A stretch of DNA of 64,000 bases from Eublepharis macularius (lineage: Eukaryota > Chordata > Lepidosauria > Squamata > Eublepharidae), in assembly GCF_028583425.1 (NCBI RefSeq), contig NC_072792.1:156804676-156868675 (forward strand), written 5' to 3'. Of the stretch, positions 13,801 to 25,800 are shown piece by piece (position 1 is the stretch's first letter; every line of letters starts with the position of its first letter). A program made the position numbers and the translations under genes. The notes below the pieces were generated by a model that saw only the letters and a program-made list of their open reading frames with translations, did not search any database and was not told the origin of the DNA.

Positions 13801-16800
13801 TTGGTCTCCCTCTTGCAGGGAGACTGCCAAATTAGAAATTTGGCTATTAGCTGTGAGACTTTTGGGAGGTTTTTTACAGACAAAATCTTGTCCCTCCGCC
13901 ACAATCTGCCGGCCACAGTTAATTCAGTAAGAGAACTGGAGACCCCTTGGCCATCTTCTGGTCTGATTTTAGATCACTTCAGTCTGGTCTCCCAGGAGAA
14001 AGTTGACAGGATCCTGCAGCTGGTGAGGCCCACTATGTGCTCCTTGCCCTTCATGGCTAGATAAGGCCAGCGTAGATGGGCTGAGGGCCCCACTGGAGAC
14101 TATTATTAACATGTCGTTGAGCTCTGGGTTTTTTTCCAGACCGTTAAAGGAAGCTGTAGTGAAGCGTCTCTTGAAAAAGCCAACTTTGGACCCCACCGAC
14201 CCATCCAGTTACTGCCCAGTCTCGAACCTCCCGTTTCTGAGTAAGGTGATTGAGTGGGCGGTGGTGGAGCAGCTTTAGACTTTCTTGGAAGATGCATCGG
14301 TCCTGGACCCATTTCAGTTCGGCTTCTGACCAAGGCCATGGGACTGAGACAGTGCTGGTCGCCCTCACAGACGATCTCCATAGGCACCTGGACTGAGGCG
14401 TGTCAGCGCTGCTGGTGCTGTTGGATCTCTCAGCAGTGTTTGACACGGTCGACTATAAATTGTTGACCCACCGTCTTGCCGATGTGGGGATACAAGGGAC
14501 TGCCCTGCAGTGACTTGTCTCTTTTCTCCACGGTCGGGGACAGAGGGTGGTGCTTGGGGAGAGGTTATCAGCATGCCAAACATTGGTGTGCAGCATCCCC
14601 TAGGGGGCAATACTCTCCCCTTTGTTGTTCAATCTGTATATGTGCCCCCTCACCCAGCTGGTATGGAGTTTTGGACTGGGTTGTCACCAGTATGCGGATG
14701 ACACCCAGTTGTAACTGTTGATGGATGGACAGCCTGGCTCTCCCCCTGTAGCCCTAACTAAAGCTTTGGAGGCCATGTCTGGATGGGTGAAGCAGAGTAG
14801 ACCAAAGTTGAATCCCATGAAGACGGAGGTCCTGTACTTGGGCCGTGGGGTGTCGGGGGGGGGGCGGAAATCCAGCTCCCAGCCTTTGATGGGGCAGCAC
14901 TTGTGCCCGTTCATTGGCCAGGAGTCTTGGTGTGACGCTGGACTCCTCCTTATCAATGGAGGCCTAGGTCACAGCAGTTGCCCGGTCTGCTTTTTTCCAC
15001 CTTCGGCAGGCCAGACAGTAATCCATGCAATGGTCATCTCCAGATTGGACTACTATAACTTGCTCTACACATGGCTTCCCATGAGTCTGACCCGGAGGTT
15101 GCAGCAGGTCCAAAATGCTGCTGCGCGTGTCCTTGTTGGCACACTATACAGGGACACTTAACTCCAACCTTGCAGCAGCTGCACTGGTTCCCCATGGAGT
15201 TCCGGATCAGGTTCAAGGTGTTGGTCTTAACCTTTAAAGCCCTAAATGGACTGGGACCAGCATACCTGAGGGACCGCCTCTCCCTGTATATGCCCTGGAG
15301 GGTGCTGAGATCTGCAGGTAAACACCTGCTGGTGGTCCCTGGCCCCAGGGAGGCTCAACTGTCCTTGACGAGGGCCAGGGCTTTTTCGATCCTGGCCCCG
15401 ACCTGGTGGAACTCTCTGTTGGAAGACACCCAAGCCCGCCAAGATCTTTCATCTTTTCAGCGGGCATGCAAAACAGATGTTCCTCCAGGCATATGGTTGA
15501 GGTCAACATTAAATCCATCAATGAGCCTCCCTGTTGGTCTCCTACCTGGGGGGAGGGGAACTATATAAACCATCCCCCACACATGAGCAGCCATAAGATA
15601 TTGATCCATTCCTCCACATTTTTTATATATGGTGAACTGGTGGACTTCCTGATATGTTTGTGTTTGGAATCTGTGATTTTAGTGTATTTTACTGTATTTC
15701 TCTATTTTTACTTATTATTGTAACCAGCTCTGAGCCCGCTTGGGGAGGGCGGACTATAAATCAAACAGATGATGATGATGATAATCTCAAATATTTATTC
15801 CAAAAAAATCTCTGAAATGTTCAGGAATATCTGGGGCTACTATGTTAAGGATTCCTGGACTTTTCTCTCCTCTCTCAGGGTTTTCTGGCAATGGGAGGAA
15901 GTGGGGAGGGTTCCTCACAATTACACAGCAGCTGTAGAGAATGACTTTTTTTGAGAGTCAGCGCTCCCTTCATCAGATACCTGATGAAGTGAGCTCTGAC
16001 TCTTGAAAGCTCATACCCTGGAAATCTAGTTGGTGTTTAAGGTGCTACAGGACCCGAATCGTCCTCTTCTACTACAGATCAACATGGTTACCCACCTGAA
16101 ACTACCTTTGTTAAGGTGCACATCCATAGTGTAATCTATATACATCCATTTAATTACCAATATGACCTACAATGGGTGTATCCTACCTGCAAGTCAATCT
16201 GGATTGTGGCTAGGTTTAGGTGTACAATGAAAATAAGTTAGAAACCAGTGCTTGGATCATCCAGATGTAATATTCATAAGGCAGAGAGAATTATAAAGTT
16301 AGAAATTATTAATGACTGTTCAAGTTTATCTCAGTATATTCTTTTACAATATTCAGCAGTTACATTCTCCACAGATCAATACATTTATGCTGTATTTCTT
16401 GGATTTTAATATAATGTCTTTAAAAAATTGTAAGTGTACTAAAATTTCTTATTTTGTCTGTATTTATCTATCAGGTCCTGCACTGTATGTATACAACAAT
16501 GCAGTTTTTACCCCTGAGGACTGGCACGGCATTCAGGAGATAGCAAGAAGTAGGAAAAAGGATGATCCTCTCAAAGTTGGAAGATTTGGAATTGGATTTA
16601 ATTCAGTTTATCACATCACAGGTATTTACAGTGAACCTTTTTAAATAAAAGTACATTGGGGCCTTGTACATGTGGGACATGTGCTCCATTGGTGCTCACA
16701 CTAAAAGTTTGCTCTAGATTTAAAAATAGTTTGTTAGTTTGAATAGGCACTGGTTAGTAGGAAAAAAATTAGCATTATTAACAAGGTGGGGTAAAGGAGA

Positions 16801-19800
16801 ATTAACCCACACAGGGATATATGACATGTTGCTGGGCTAATGAAACTCTAAAGATAATGTCAAGCCAATGTAGTTCATGATTTCCTGAAACCTCTTCCTT
16901 GGGTTAAGTGAAAGAGGATCTCCAGAGGTATTCATGACTGTTACGGAGTTTTCAAAGGTGATCAGTGAATACCAAGTTACACTGGCCTAATGCCCTGTCT
17001 TTATATCTTAGGTGAGTAGGGTCTCCATCTTCCTGAGTAATTTGCTTCTACTGCAGCAACAGCAGTCATCCAGTATTTGGAAGACAGGGTTCATCAGCTT
17101 TTAACCTTTCAGGGTAGGTTAACAAATAGGAAGTTTCTGAAACTAGATTCCCTTTGTTATTGTGAACTTGGTCCTTATTAGTTAATTTATGCAAGGCAGC
17201 ATCTCAGTAATTTGGCAATTAGTTACAATATCTGGGAAAAGCTGTCCTATCTCTGAGGAAAACGTTCTTTCTGAGGTGGCTCCTTTTGCTTTGATAGTTG
17301 ATCTTGCTTAAGTTTCTGCAAGAAGGCTGGCACTTCATAAAGCTTGACTCGAGAGGGTTAGAGAGATGTGCGTCTTCCTCACAGCTTTTAGCTGATTTTT
17401 TTCTTTTTGCCACTTAAGTTGGGTGTCTTACTGGTGTCTTACTTTACAGCATAGTAATTAACAAAAGGCTTTTAAAAATGTCGTAGGTTTGTATTTTTAG
17501 ATACTGTTTGTGTGCTGTTCATATTTTTGGCTTTACATTTTGCAGATGTACCAAGTATATTCAGTGGTGACCAAATTGGAATGCTGGACCCACATCAGAT
17601 ACTTTTTGGACCCCGTGAATCAGGCCAATGTTGGAATCTAAAAGATGACAGCAAAGAAATTAATGAACTTACAGACCAATTTTCACCTTTCATTGGTGTG
17701 TTTGGAAGCACAAAAGAAACTTTCAAACATGGACACTTCCCGGGTACATTCTTTCGCTTTCCTCTTCGCCAGCAACCTTCCCAGCTGAGTAGTAATCTAT
17801 ATAACAAGGAGAAAGTTCTAGAATTGTTTGACTCCTTCAGAGCAGATGCAGATACAGTACTTCTGTTTCTTAAATGTGTGCAGGATGTTTCCTTACATGT
17901 TAGGGAAGCTGATGGGTCTGAACGATTAGTTTTTAGAGTTACTGCAAGTGAGAACAAGGCTTTGAAGCATGAAAGGCCCAACTCTATCAAGATTCTGGGA
18001 AGTGCAATAAATCAGTACTGTAAAGGAGTTCCAAGTAACAGCATAACATGTGTGACATACCATATAAACATAATTCTCGAAGATGAGAGTGTTAAAGATG
18101 CACAGAAAACATCTTGGTTGGTATGTAATAGTGTTGGAGGGCGAGGAATATGTAATGAGTTGGATTGCTTGGCCGATGACTTGAAATATATTCCAACAAT
18201 TGGTATAGCTATGTCATTATCAACCAACGAAGAAGAAAAAGGAGCTGTGGCACAGTTTTCAGGAAGAGCATTTTGCTTTCTTCCATTGCCACCTGGTGAG
18301 GAAAGCAAGACAGGTCTCCCAGTTCATGTTAGTGGCTTTTTTGGTCTCACAGATAATAGAAGGAGTATCAAATGGCGAGAGCTTGACCAGTGGCGAGATC
18401 CAGCAGCCTTGTGGAATGAGCTGCTTGTGGCCAACGTTGTTCCAAAAGCATACACAGTTCTCATATTGGAAGCAATTAAACGAATGGAAACTGAAAAGAA
18501 CTCAGATTTCCCTTTGTCAGCTGAGAGGATTTACAGATTGTGGCCTGAAAAGAATAAAATAAGAGTTCACTGGCAGCCAATTATAGAACCTCTCTTGAAA
18601 GAGCTCTTCCAGAATGCAGTTATATACTCTATCAGTGATCACTGGATAAAGGTGGAACAAGTTTATTTCTCAGAAATGGAGAAGAGTTTGGAGTATACCC
18701 AAGCCGTGCTAAACTATCTCCAGGAATCTGGGAAAGAGGTTGCAGAAGTACCAGATAATATTGCAAATGCTGTTGACCTCATTATGTCTGGTACCAAACC
18801 TGTGAAAAAAGTGACTCCTGGTACAGTGCGACAAGTTTTAAGAAAATTTGGGCACACAGGATCCGCTGATGAAAAGCTTCATATCTTAGACTTTGTGCTT
18901 AGCGATGGAAACTACAGTGAGCTTATTGGTCTGGAACTGTTGCCTCTGCAGAATGGGAGTTTTATTTCATTCTCATCATCTGCGTCAGATCAAGATGCAA
19001 TTTACATAACTTCAGAAAGTTATCCAAGGTATAATATGCACAATAGTTTGTTTTACTATGACATAAAGGTTTTATTTAAGTGTTGAACTGTATGGTTTAG
19101 TTTTTATTAATGGCACATCCCTCTGCAAGTAGTAGTAGTAGTAGTAGTAGTAAATAATTAATAATAAACAACATTCAGTTTATATACCGCCTTTCAGGAC
19201 AACTTAATGCTACACGCAGAGTGGTTTACAAAGTGTGTTATTATTATCCTCATAACAATCTCCCTGTGAGGTGGGTGGGGCTGAGAGAGCTCCGAGAAGC
19301 TGTGACTGACCCAAGGTCACCCAGCTGGCTTCAAGCAGAGGAGTGGGGAATCAAACCTAGTTCTCCAGATTAGAGTCCTGCCACTCTTAATCACTGTACC
19401 AAACTGTACCTGCTTGTGTTCTGCTCTAGAATACCTTTGCCTGTATAGGCAGATGGGAATACAGTCTGAAAAGAGGAGGTTTTTTCTAAATTGCAGCCTT
19501 TGATCTAGCAAAAAGTCCACAAATGCCCCTTTTCTGCATGAACTATATCAGAAAATGGCCCTGCTTTCAGTCCTTTAGGGAGGCATCAATGGCTTTCTGA
19601 TATAAGAAGCCATGCCTTGCAACCAACCTACTTTATTCCGGGGGTGGGGGGGTGGGGAGAGAAAAGAAGCCTGGAAAAAGGGGGTCAGGAGCATACAGAG
19701 TTGAATAATGAGCTCTTGACCTGACAGTGCAGGACTTGGAGAAACAAGAGCACATTCTCCAAGGTTTAGGGGTGGCACAATATTCTGCTTGTTATGCAAA

Positions 19801-22800
19801 GCTAACTTGCTTCAAGGCTGTGTTTCTGGATCTATTCTTGCCAATTGTTAGACGTATCACTCATATGGCTAAAGGACGGGCTACAGTTGATTAGGGCTGA
19901 AGGGTTGGCGGCAGTGGTTTTCAGCCCTGTGGGCTGGGACTGAGAAGTAGATTGTGACTTCTAAGGCAGCTTACAAAATAAAAATAATAAAACATTAAAA
20001 AATGGTAATTAAAAATCCAGCCCAGAATAAAAACATAGATAATAAAAAGACCATTGACAGCTTAAAATAATAGTTTTCAAACTAAAATAATGTTAAAAAT
20101 AATCAACCCCTCAATTAAAACACTGAGTGAACAAAAATATTTTTGCCTGGCACCTGAAAGAAAACAACAAGACCAGGGATCCACAACTGTAAAGTTAATT
20201 ATGTATATTTCTCAATTTATCAATTTTAGAAGTGCAGAGTGCAAAAGTGCTAGTGTGAATAAATACATAATTAATTATACAATATAAATACAAAAGTACA
20301 AAAATACAGAGTCCATTCATTTACAAACATGGAATTATTTACAAATCTTCACTGTCTGTAACTCATTCTAGTCTTTGTAATGCAGAATGCCAGTGATAGT
20401 AAAGGAAGCCGGTAGGTAGAGAGTTTTGCAAGATGTTATTCATTCACAGTCCAAGAACTTGAATTAATATTTGAAAAGACGCCAACGGGAATATGCAGGC
20501 AAATTATCATTAACCCGTTTCGTGAGTAAAAAACTCACTTCATCCTGGGCATAAAGTAATTTGGGCCGGACTTTTTTACTCACGAAACGGGTTAATGATA
20601 ATTTGCCTGCATATTCCCGTCGGCGTCTTTTCAAATATTAATTCAAGTTCTTGGACTGTGAACGAATAACATCTTGCACAACTCTCTACCTACTGGCTTC
20701 CTTTACTATCATTGGCATTCTGCATTACAAAGACTTGAATGAGTTACGGACAGTGAAGATTTGTAAATAATTCCATGTTTGTAAATGAATGGACTCTGTA
20801 TTTTTGTACTTTTGTATTTATATTGTATAATTAATTATGTATTTATTCACACTAGCACTTTTGCACTTTGCACTTCTAAAATTGATAAATTGAGAAATGT
20901 ACATAATTAACTTTACAGTTGTGGATCCCTGGTCTTGTTGTTTCCTTTCGGTTTGTATACCGGGGTTGCCCATTGTTTTTCCTTTGGCACCTGAAAGAAA
21001 GCAATTTAGGTGCAGGTAAGCCTCGAGACAGGGCTTTCCCCTTCTTGCAGGTGGTTTGCAAGACCAGGAGGAGGAGGGAGAAGAGGATCAGGACAGTGTG
21101 GGAGAAAAGACTAACAGAGCTGATGGCAAATCTACATTTGTATCCAGATAATGTGTGAGATAGCCATGAGGTGTTTATACAGCCCAGTATATCTATAAAT
21201 ATTTAAAATGAAAAAAGTAGAAACTTGATCAGCATTAACTGATGTGCAATTCCTGCATTTTATATGGGGGAAAGAGAAAGTAGCTTGAAAAGCACAGTGG
21301 GTTTAGAAGCAGATCCCTCTTCAAAGTCTTTCAGGGCCACTGATGTTGATGATGCTCCAGGCAGCAGGGGAGATTCCAAGAGACAAAGGCAAGGGAAAAG
21401 CAAGGGCCAAAGGCAAAGAGCCAACAGGGAAGAGCTTGAGGATGGCACTTCCCATCCCTCTCTGCTCCAGTTCATCTATCCTCAGTACATTTTCATAATT
21501 TTGTAATTTCATTCTTAGCATTTGGTGGACCTCTGACTGATATAATTATGTATACACAATATATAAACTGTAATTACTGGTGGATTTGAAGGAGTTACAG
21601 TTACTGTCAAAACTCAGTGGGGGTATGGAAAAGCATATTGTATAGCCTAGTTGAGTGTTCATATCACAGTTAATTGTATGATGGTAGTGCAGTGGAATGT
21701 GTGTGGCCGCAGCAGAGGTGGCTTGTTTTATGTTAACTGAGAAGTTCTTGACAGAAAGAAAACTTTCTGCTTTTGAACAATAACATACATTATTTATTTG
21801 ATTAATATTCTGTTTTTAATGACATACTAGGTCCCTCTTCCCAGGTCTTGACGGAAGATTGCTTGCTGATGACCTGAAGCCTCAAGTTCTCTCTTCTTTG
21901 AAGGAAGCTGCCAAAAGTAGAGGTAATTTTTTTCAGTATGTGTCATCATAGTAACAGGAGGGTCCTGTTGAAATGAAGTCTTAGATGATCAACTTTTGAG
22001 GAAGGATATGATGGGTTTTTTTCAGGTAACGGATTGTAAATCACCAGGATCAAAGCATGATTTAAATCATTAATTCATTTCCCCCGTTTGTGCATCAAAT
22101 GCTTTTTATAGAAAAGTGTTTCCTGATTGCATATGATAACATTTAAATCTCTGCAGTTCCACAGATTTATGGGCACTTAAGATTTCTTAATTGGTGATTT
22201 CTGCTATGTAATCTCTCCCTCTGCAACCCACTGAATGCCTCGAATTTGGTTCCTAGGGATCACTGAGCCCTCAGGAATAGCTTAGGAGATGCGAGGTGGC
22301 AGCAGTGGGAATCATTGCCTCCTGTTAAGAGATGCCCTTAAGCCTTTGGAATGTTTGATTAGGTACAGGGTGTTGATTTACAAGTAGATGATGAAAAGTT
22401 AGGATGTTATTTTTTACTTCGAGATTTTCTCTAAGAAGAGAATAGGATGAAGAGTAATGTTCTGACCGGTTAGGTCTCAGGCTCATGTTTCTTTTCCACT
22501 TATCTCACTGCAGTGAAAACCCAACCTATGTTTAAACATGGGATCCCTGCTTTGGAAGATTATTCTTTCAGGGTAGGTAGAGACATTGGGTTCAAATGAA
22601 TGCAGAATCTTATGGTCCATTTATGCCCCCTTCCTGAGTGAAAGGGAGGAGTTGGACTGTGTGTGGTGAAGTCTTAGGCCTGGTGTTCCTGATTCAGTTG
22701 CCTGATACAGGGCATAGAATCCGCTATTGGGGATTCTCAGCAGCAGTTAAAATATACACATTTGCATGGTTTTTAATATTTTCATTGCTGCTGAGAATCG

Positions 22801-25800
22801 TCACTAGCGGATGCTGCTTGAGTCAATCTACCCCTAGAGGGAATAGTTTACACTCCTTCACAGCTGATATTTCTTACTAACTTCCAGTATCTTCAGAAAC
22901 AAAATTGTATCTTCAAAAACAAAATGACGCTCCTGCGCTTTCATAAACAAATGTTAATTCATGTTTATAATGTCTGTTTCAAAAGGTCTGAACAATGTAG
23001 CTCAAATAGATACCAGAGAAGTTACAAATAATGGACAAGCATAAAGTTCACATACCTCTAAACTTTTTGGAATTTGCTGTAATCAACAAATGTCTTTCCC
23101 TCTCCATTTATCAGTTTTGGCCTGAGTAGCATTTTTTCAGAGAGAAATCTCAACCTGGTATGGGTCTGATGGCCAAACTAGACATTATGGCATCCATGGG
23201 TCCAACCTGTGGACATTGGTGCCATTTTAGAGATGAATCCAGCCATTTAAAAATGCAGTGAGATAGAGTGGCAGCACCAGGCAATCTTGTGTCCCCCTGC
23301 CTGATGATGCATTTTAAAGTGTTGAAACAGCTGTGTTTTGGCACTTGAAAGGGCACTGGAGGGAGACAAAATTACCCCGTCCTGTCATGCTGTGGGACTG
23401 ATGAGGGTCAGGCCCTCATGACATTTTTAAATGCCAAATCTCTAAAATGTTGGCATCCACAGATCAGGCCTATGGATGCTGTAATGTCTAGTTTGCTGTC
23501 AGTTTCTCTTTCTAGGGGGAGAAAGTAGCAAGTGGACTGGGCCATCCCACATTTATTTGGTACCTTAAAGCAATAAAACTACAATTAGCAACCAACTAAA
23601 TACCAAACAATACAGAGTAAACAAGCAGTAATTGCTACTGTCAGGTTCTGGCAGTTAGATCCCCGTAGTACTCCACTGCATACACTCCAGTGTATGAGTT
23701 AAAGTTACTTTATTAGAGATCCATCAGTATCAGCATACACAGGCAAGGGTATTGGCAGTGACGTGTATAAAGTTGGAGGGGTTAGTTATAGGGAAAGTTC
23801 CCGCCTTTAGGATATGGACGGTTAGCCTTCTGGTGCAAAGGAGCCAGAAGGGGGGGAGGGGGTTTGAGGCAGGAGGCAAGAAGAACTGTAGGAGAGATGA
23901 AGTTATTTTTGGTTCCCAGGGAGAAGCTGGCACTCAAGGGCACATTCTCAAGCGGCTGTGAAAACGAAAGTAGATATCGCAGCAGGCACCTGTGAGATAA
24001 GCAACCCTCTGCTAGACAGGCCCCAAAATGCCACTTCCCATACTCTCAGAGGTTCAGCACATAATACAGAGCACAGAGAATACTCATGGCAGATACCACA
24101 GCTACATACTAAAGGTTGAAGACTGTTTTCTGTGAATGAAAGATGTGACTCCTGCAAAGGATTCTTGTTCTGTTGCTTGGAAGAAAATGTTGAATGTGCA
24201 GGTGGAAAATCCCATTGTGCAACCAAAATGCCTTTCCTTATGGAAGAAAATAGGGACACCTTTCCAATTACAGAGAGCTTCTGCACATAAACATGCAGAA
24301 TCAGAGCCATCTTGTATTATTATTAGCAGATGCATTTCCCCTCCCTCAAAATGTGTTTCATTATATTTTAGCCCATCAGCTCCTCTGGGGATTTTCAGGT
24401 AGGATGATCAGCTGAATAATTGCTGAACTGAAGCCTGATGGGTGTGTGTGTTTGATTACTGGATGTTCTGCTTGTACCGTTTTCCAGATTGGTAGTGATT
24501 ACTAGTCTGGTCCATTGTACTTGTGCTTTTCAAACAGTTTACTTCTACTAATACTTCTTAAGTCATACTTGAAAAATAATCAAGACAATTACTGTTGGAC
24601 TTTTGTAAGTTTATAAAATGTACAGGGATCTGATTAATGCTTTAAAATATAGGGCTCATAATATTTTCATCAAAAGCAAAGGCACAAATGATTTGAATTA
24701 GCTAGTGAAGCATAAATATAAATTGATGTTAATCTAAAGAAAGTACACACTAGGAATAACATACAGATTTATATTTTAGTCTGTTCCAAAAAAGTTGACC
24801 ACTATCAGTTATAAAAAACAGCTTAAGGACAGAGTTGTCCCAAGAGTACAGTGAACGGAGGCAACCACCCTGGACCATGTGCTTGCGGGAGCTTCCCAGG
24901 CACTTTCCTGAAGAAGCCACTGTTCGGTGATTTGCCAGCTAGGAGCTGAGCGGTTCGGAATGGGGCCAAAACCAGATTGCAACATATACTTCAGCCTCAA
25001 AACTCCCGCGGATCACATGAGTGCTGCCGTTTGTGCAGCATTTTTGGCTAAATGATGGCTTGGGGCTGAAATCGCATCATACGCACTTTTAGCTACAAGC
25101 CACCACCAAAGATCACACTAGTCACATGGCCTGCAGGGTCTTCAAGCAGCATTGAGTTGACAGAACACACAATATACTGCAGTCCCAGGCCATTTCCAAT
25201 CATGTGGACAATGGGTGGTCTAAGCAGGGCCCACCAATCTTACAAGATCAGGAAATCTCACAAGGCTGGGGGTTGGTGGGAGGAGCTTGTCTTGGACCCT
25301 ACATTCCCTGCTGAAGGGAATATTATAATTTAATAATTACCTTAAACTTGATTTGCAAAGAGGGTAGAGGTTAAACATCATTAAGGAGGCATTTCAAATA
25401 AAAGCAGAGATATGTTTCCTATACCTTTCAGCTTTATTAGAGATATTGGTGCTAGTATAGTATTTCAAATTGTCATTGAATCATAGTCTTACTGAAACTG
25501 GAGACTCGATCCAAACCATTTCAGTGGTTTTAGCAGGACGAAAAAGGCCAGAGAATGTAGGTTTCTCTTTATCCCATCTCTTATTAACTGCTTTGGAATT
25601 TTCCAAGTTTAAAAGTGATTTGCTGTGTGGCTTGGGAGGCTTCAGTTTGAGAAAGGGAAGCCCAAAGCCCAACCGGGCATGCAACACAATGCCTTGTGTT
25701 GCAGCTAATATGTAGACTGTGGAGTTGCATTCTGATTTTGATACTTCTGCTCTCATTTCTTCCTTTGCTCCCTTTCCCCCACACATCAAGGCACAGAAAC

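Larger units (their letters stand above)
9812..15789 (+). mobile_element. L2-like non-LTR retrotransposon, interrupted twice
   Basis: GC-rich 5' part from about 9812 (GATGGTGGCGCAGAC, with many GCTGAGC-type repeats to about 10500). The endonuclease region is at 12500-13400 ([30 protein letters not shown]). The reverse transcriptase is at about 13690-15150, keeping QYADDTQL at about 14688-14711, and the C-terminal block ([34 protein letters not shown]) follows. Ends TCTGAGCCCGCTTGGGGAGGGCGGACTATAAATC then (GAT)n. Several stops and frame changes interrupt the coding region. Interrupted by an L1 (10980-12214) and a hAT-type MITE (13432-13679). Fills most of SACS intron 5. L2 against CR1 clade is judged by eye. 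Confidence 0.8.

Noticed and set aside
19029-19086. Continuation of the SACS exon 7 frame past 19028 as coding
   Set aside because: Conservation with human stops exactly at the GT; exon 8 completes the Arg codon and continues the homologous sequence.
23640-24100. Possible solo LTR fossil on the - strand
   Set aside because: TGTCAGG start-like end and an antisense AATAAA near 23712 are suggestive, but no second boundary or target-site duplication could be found, so no element is called.
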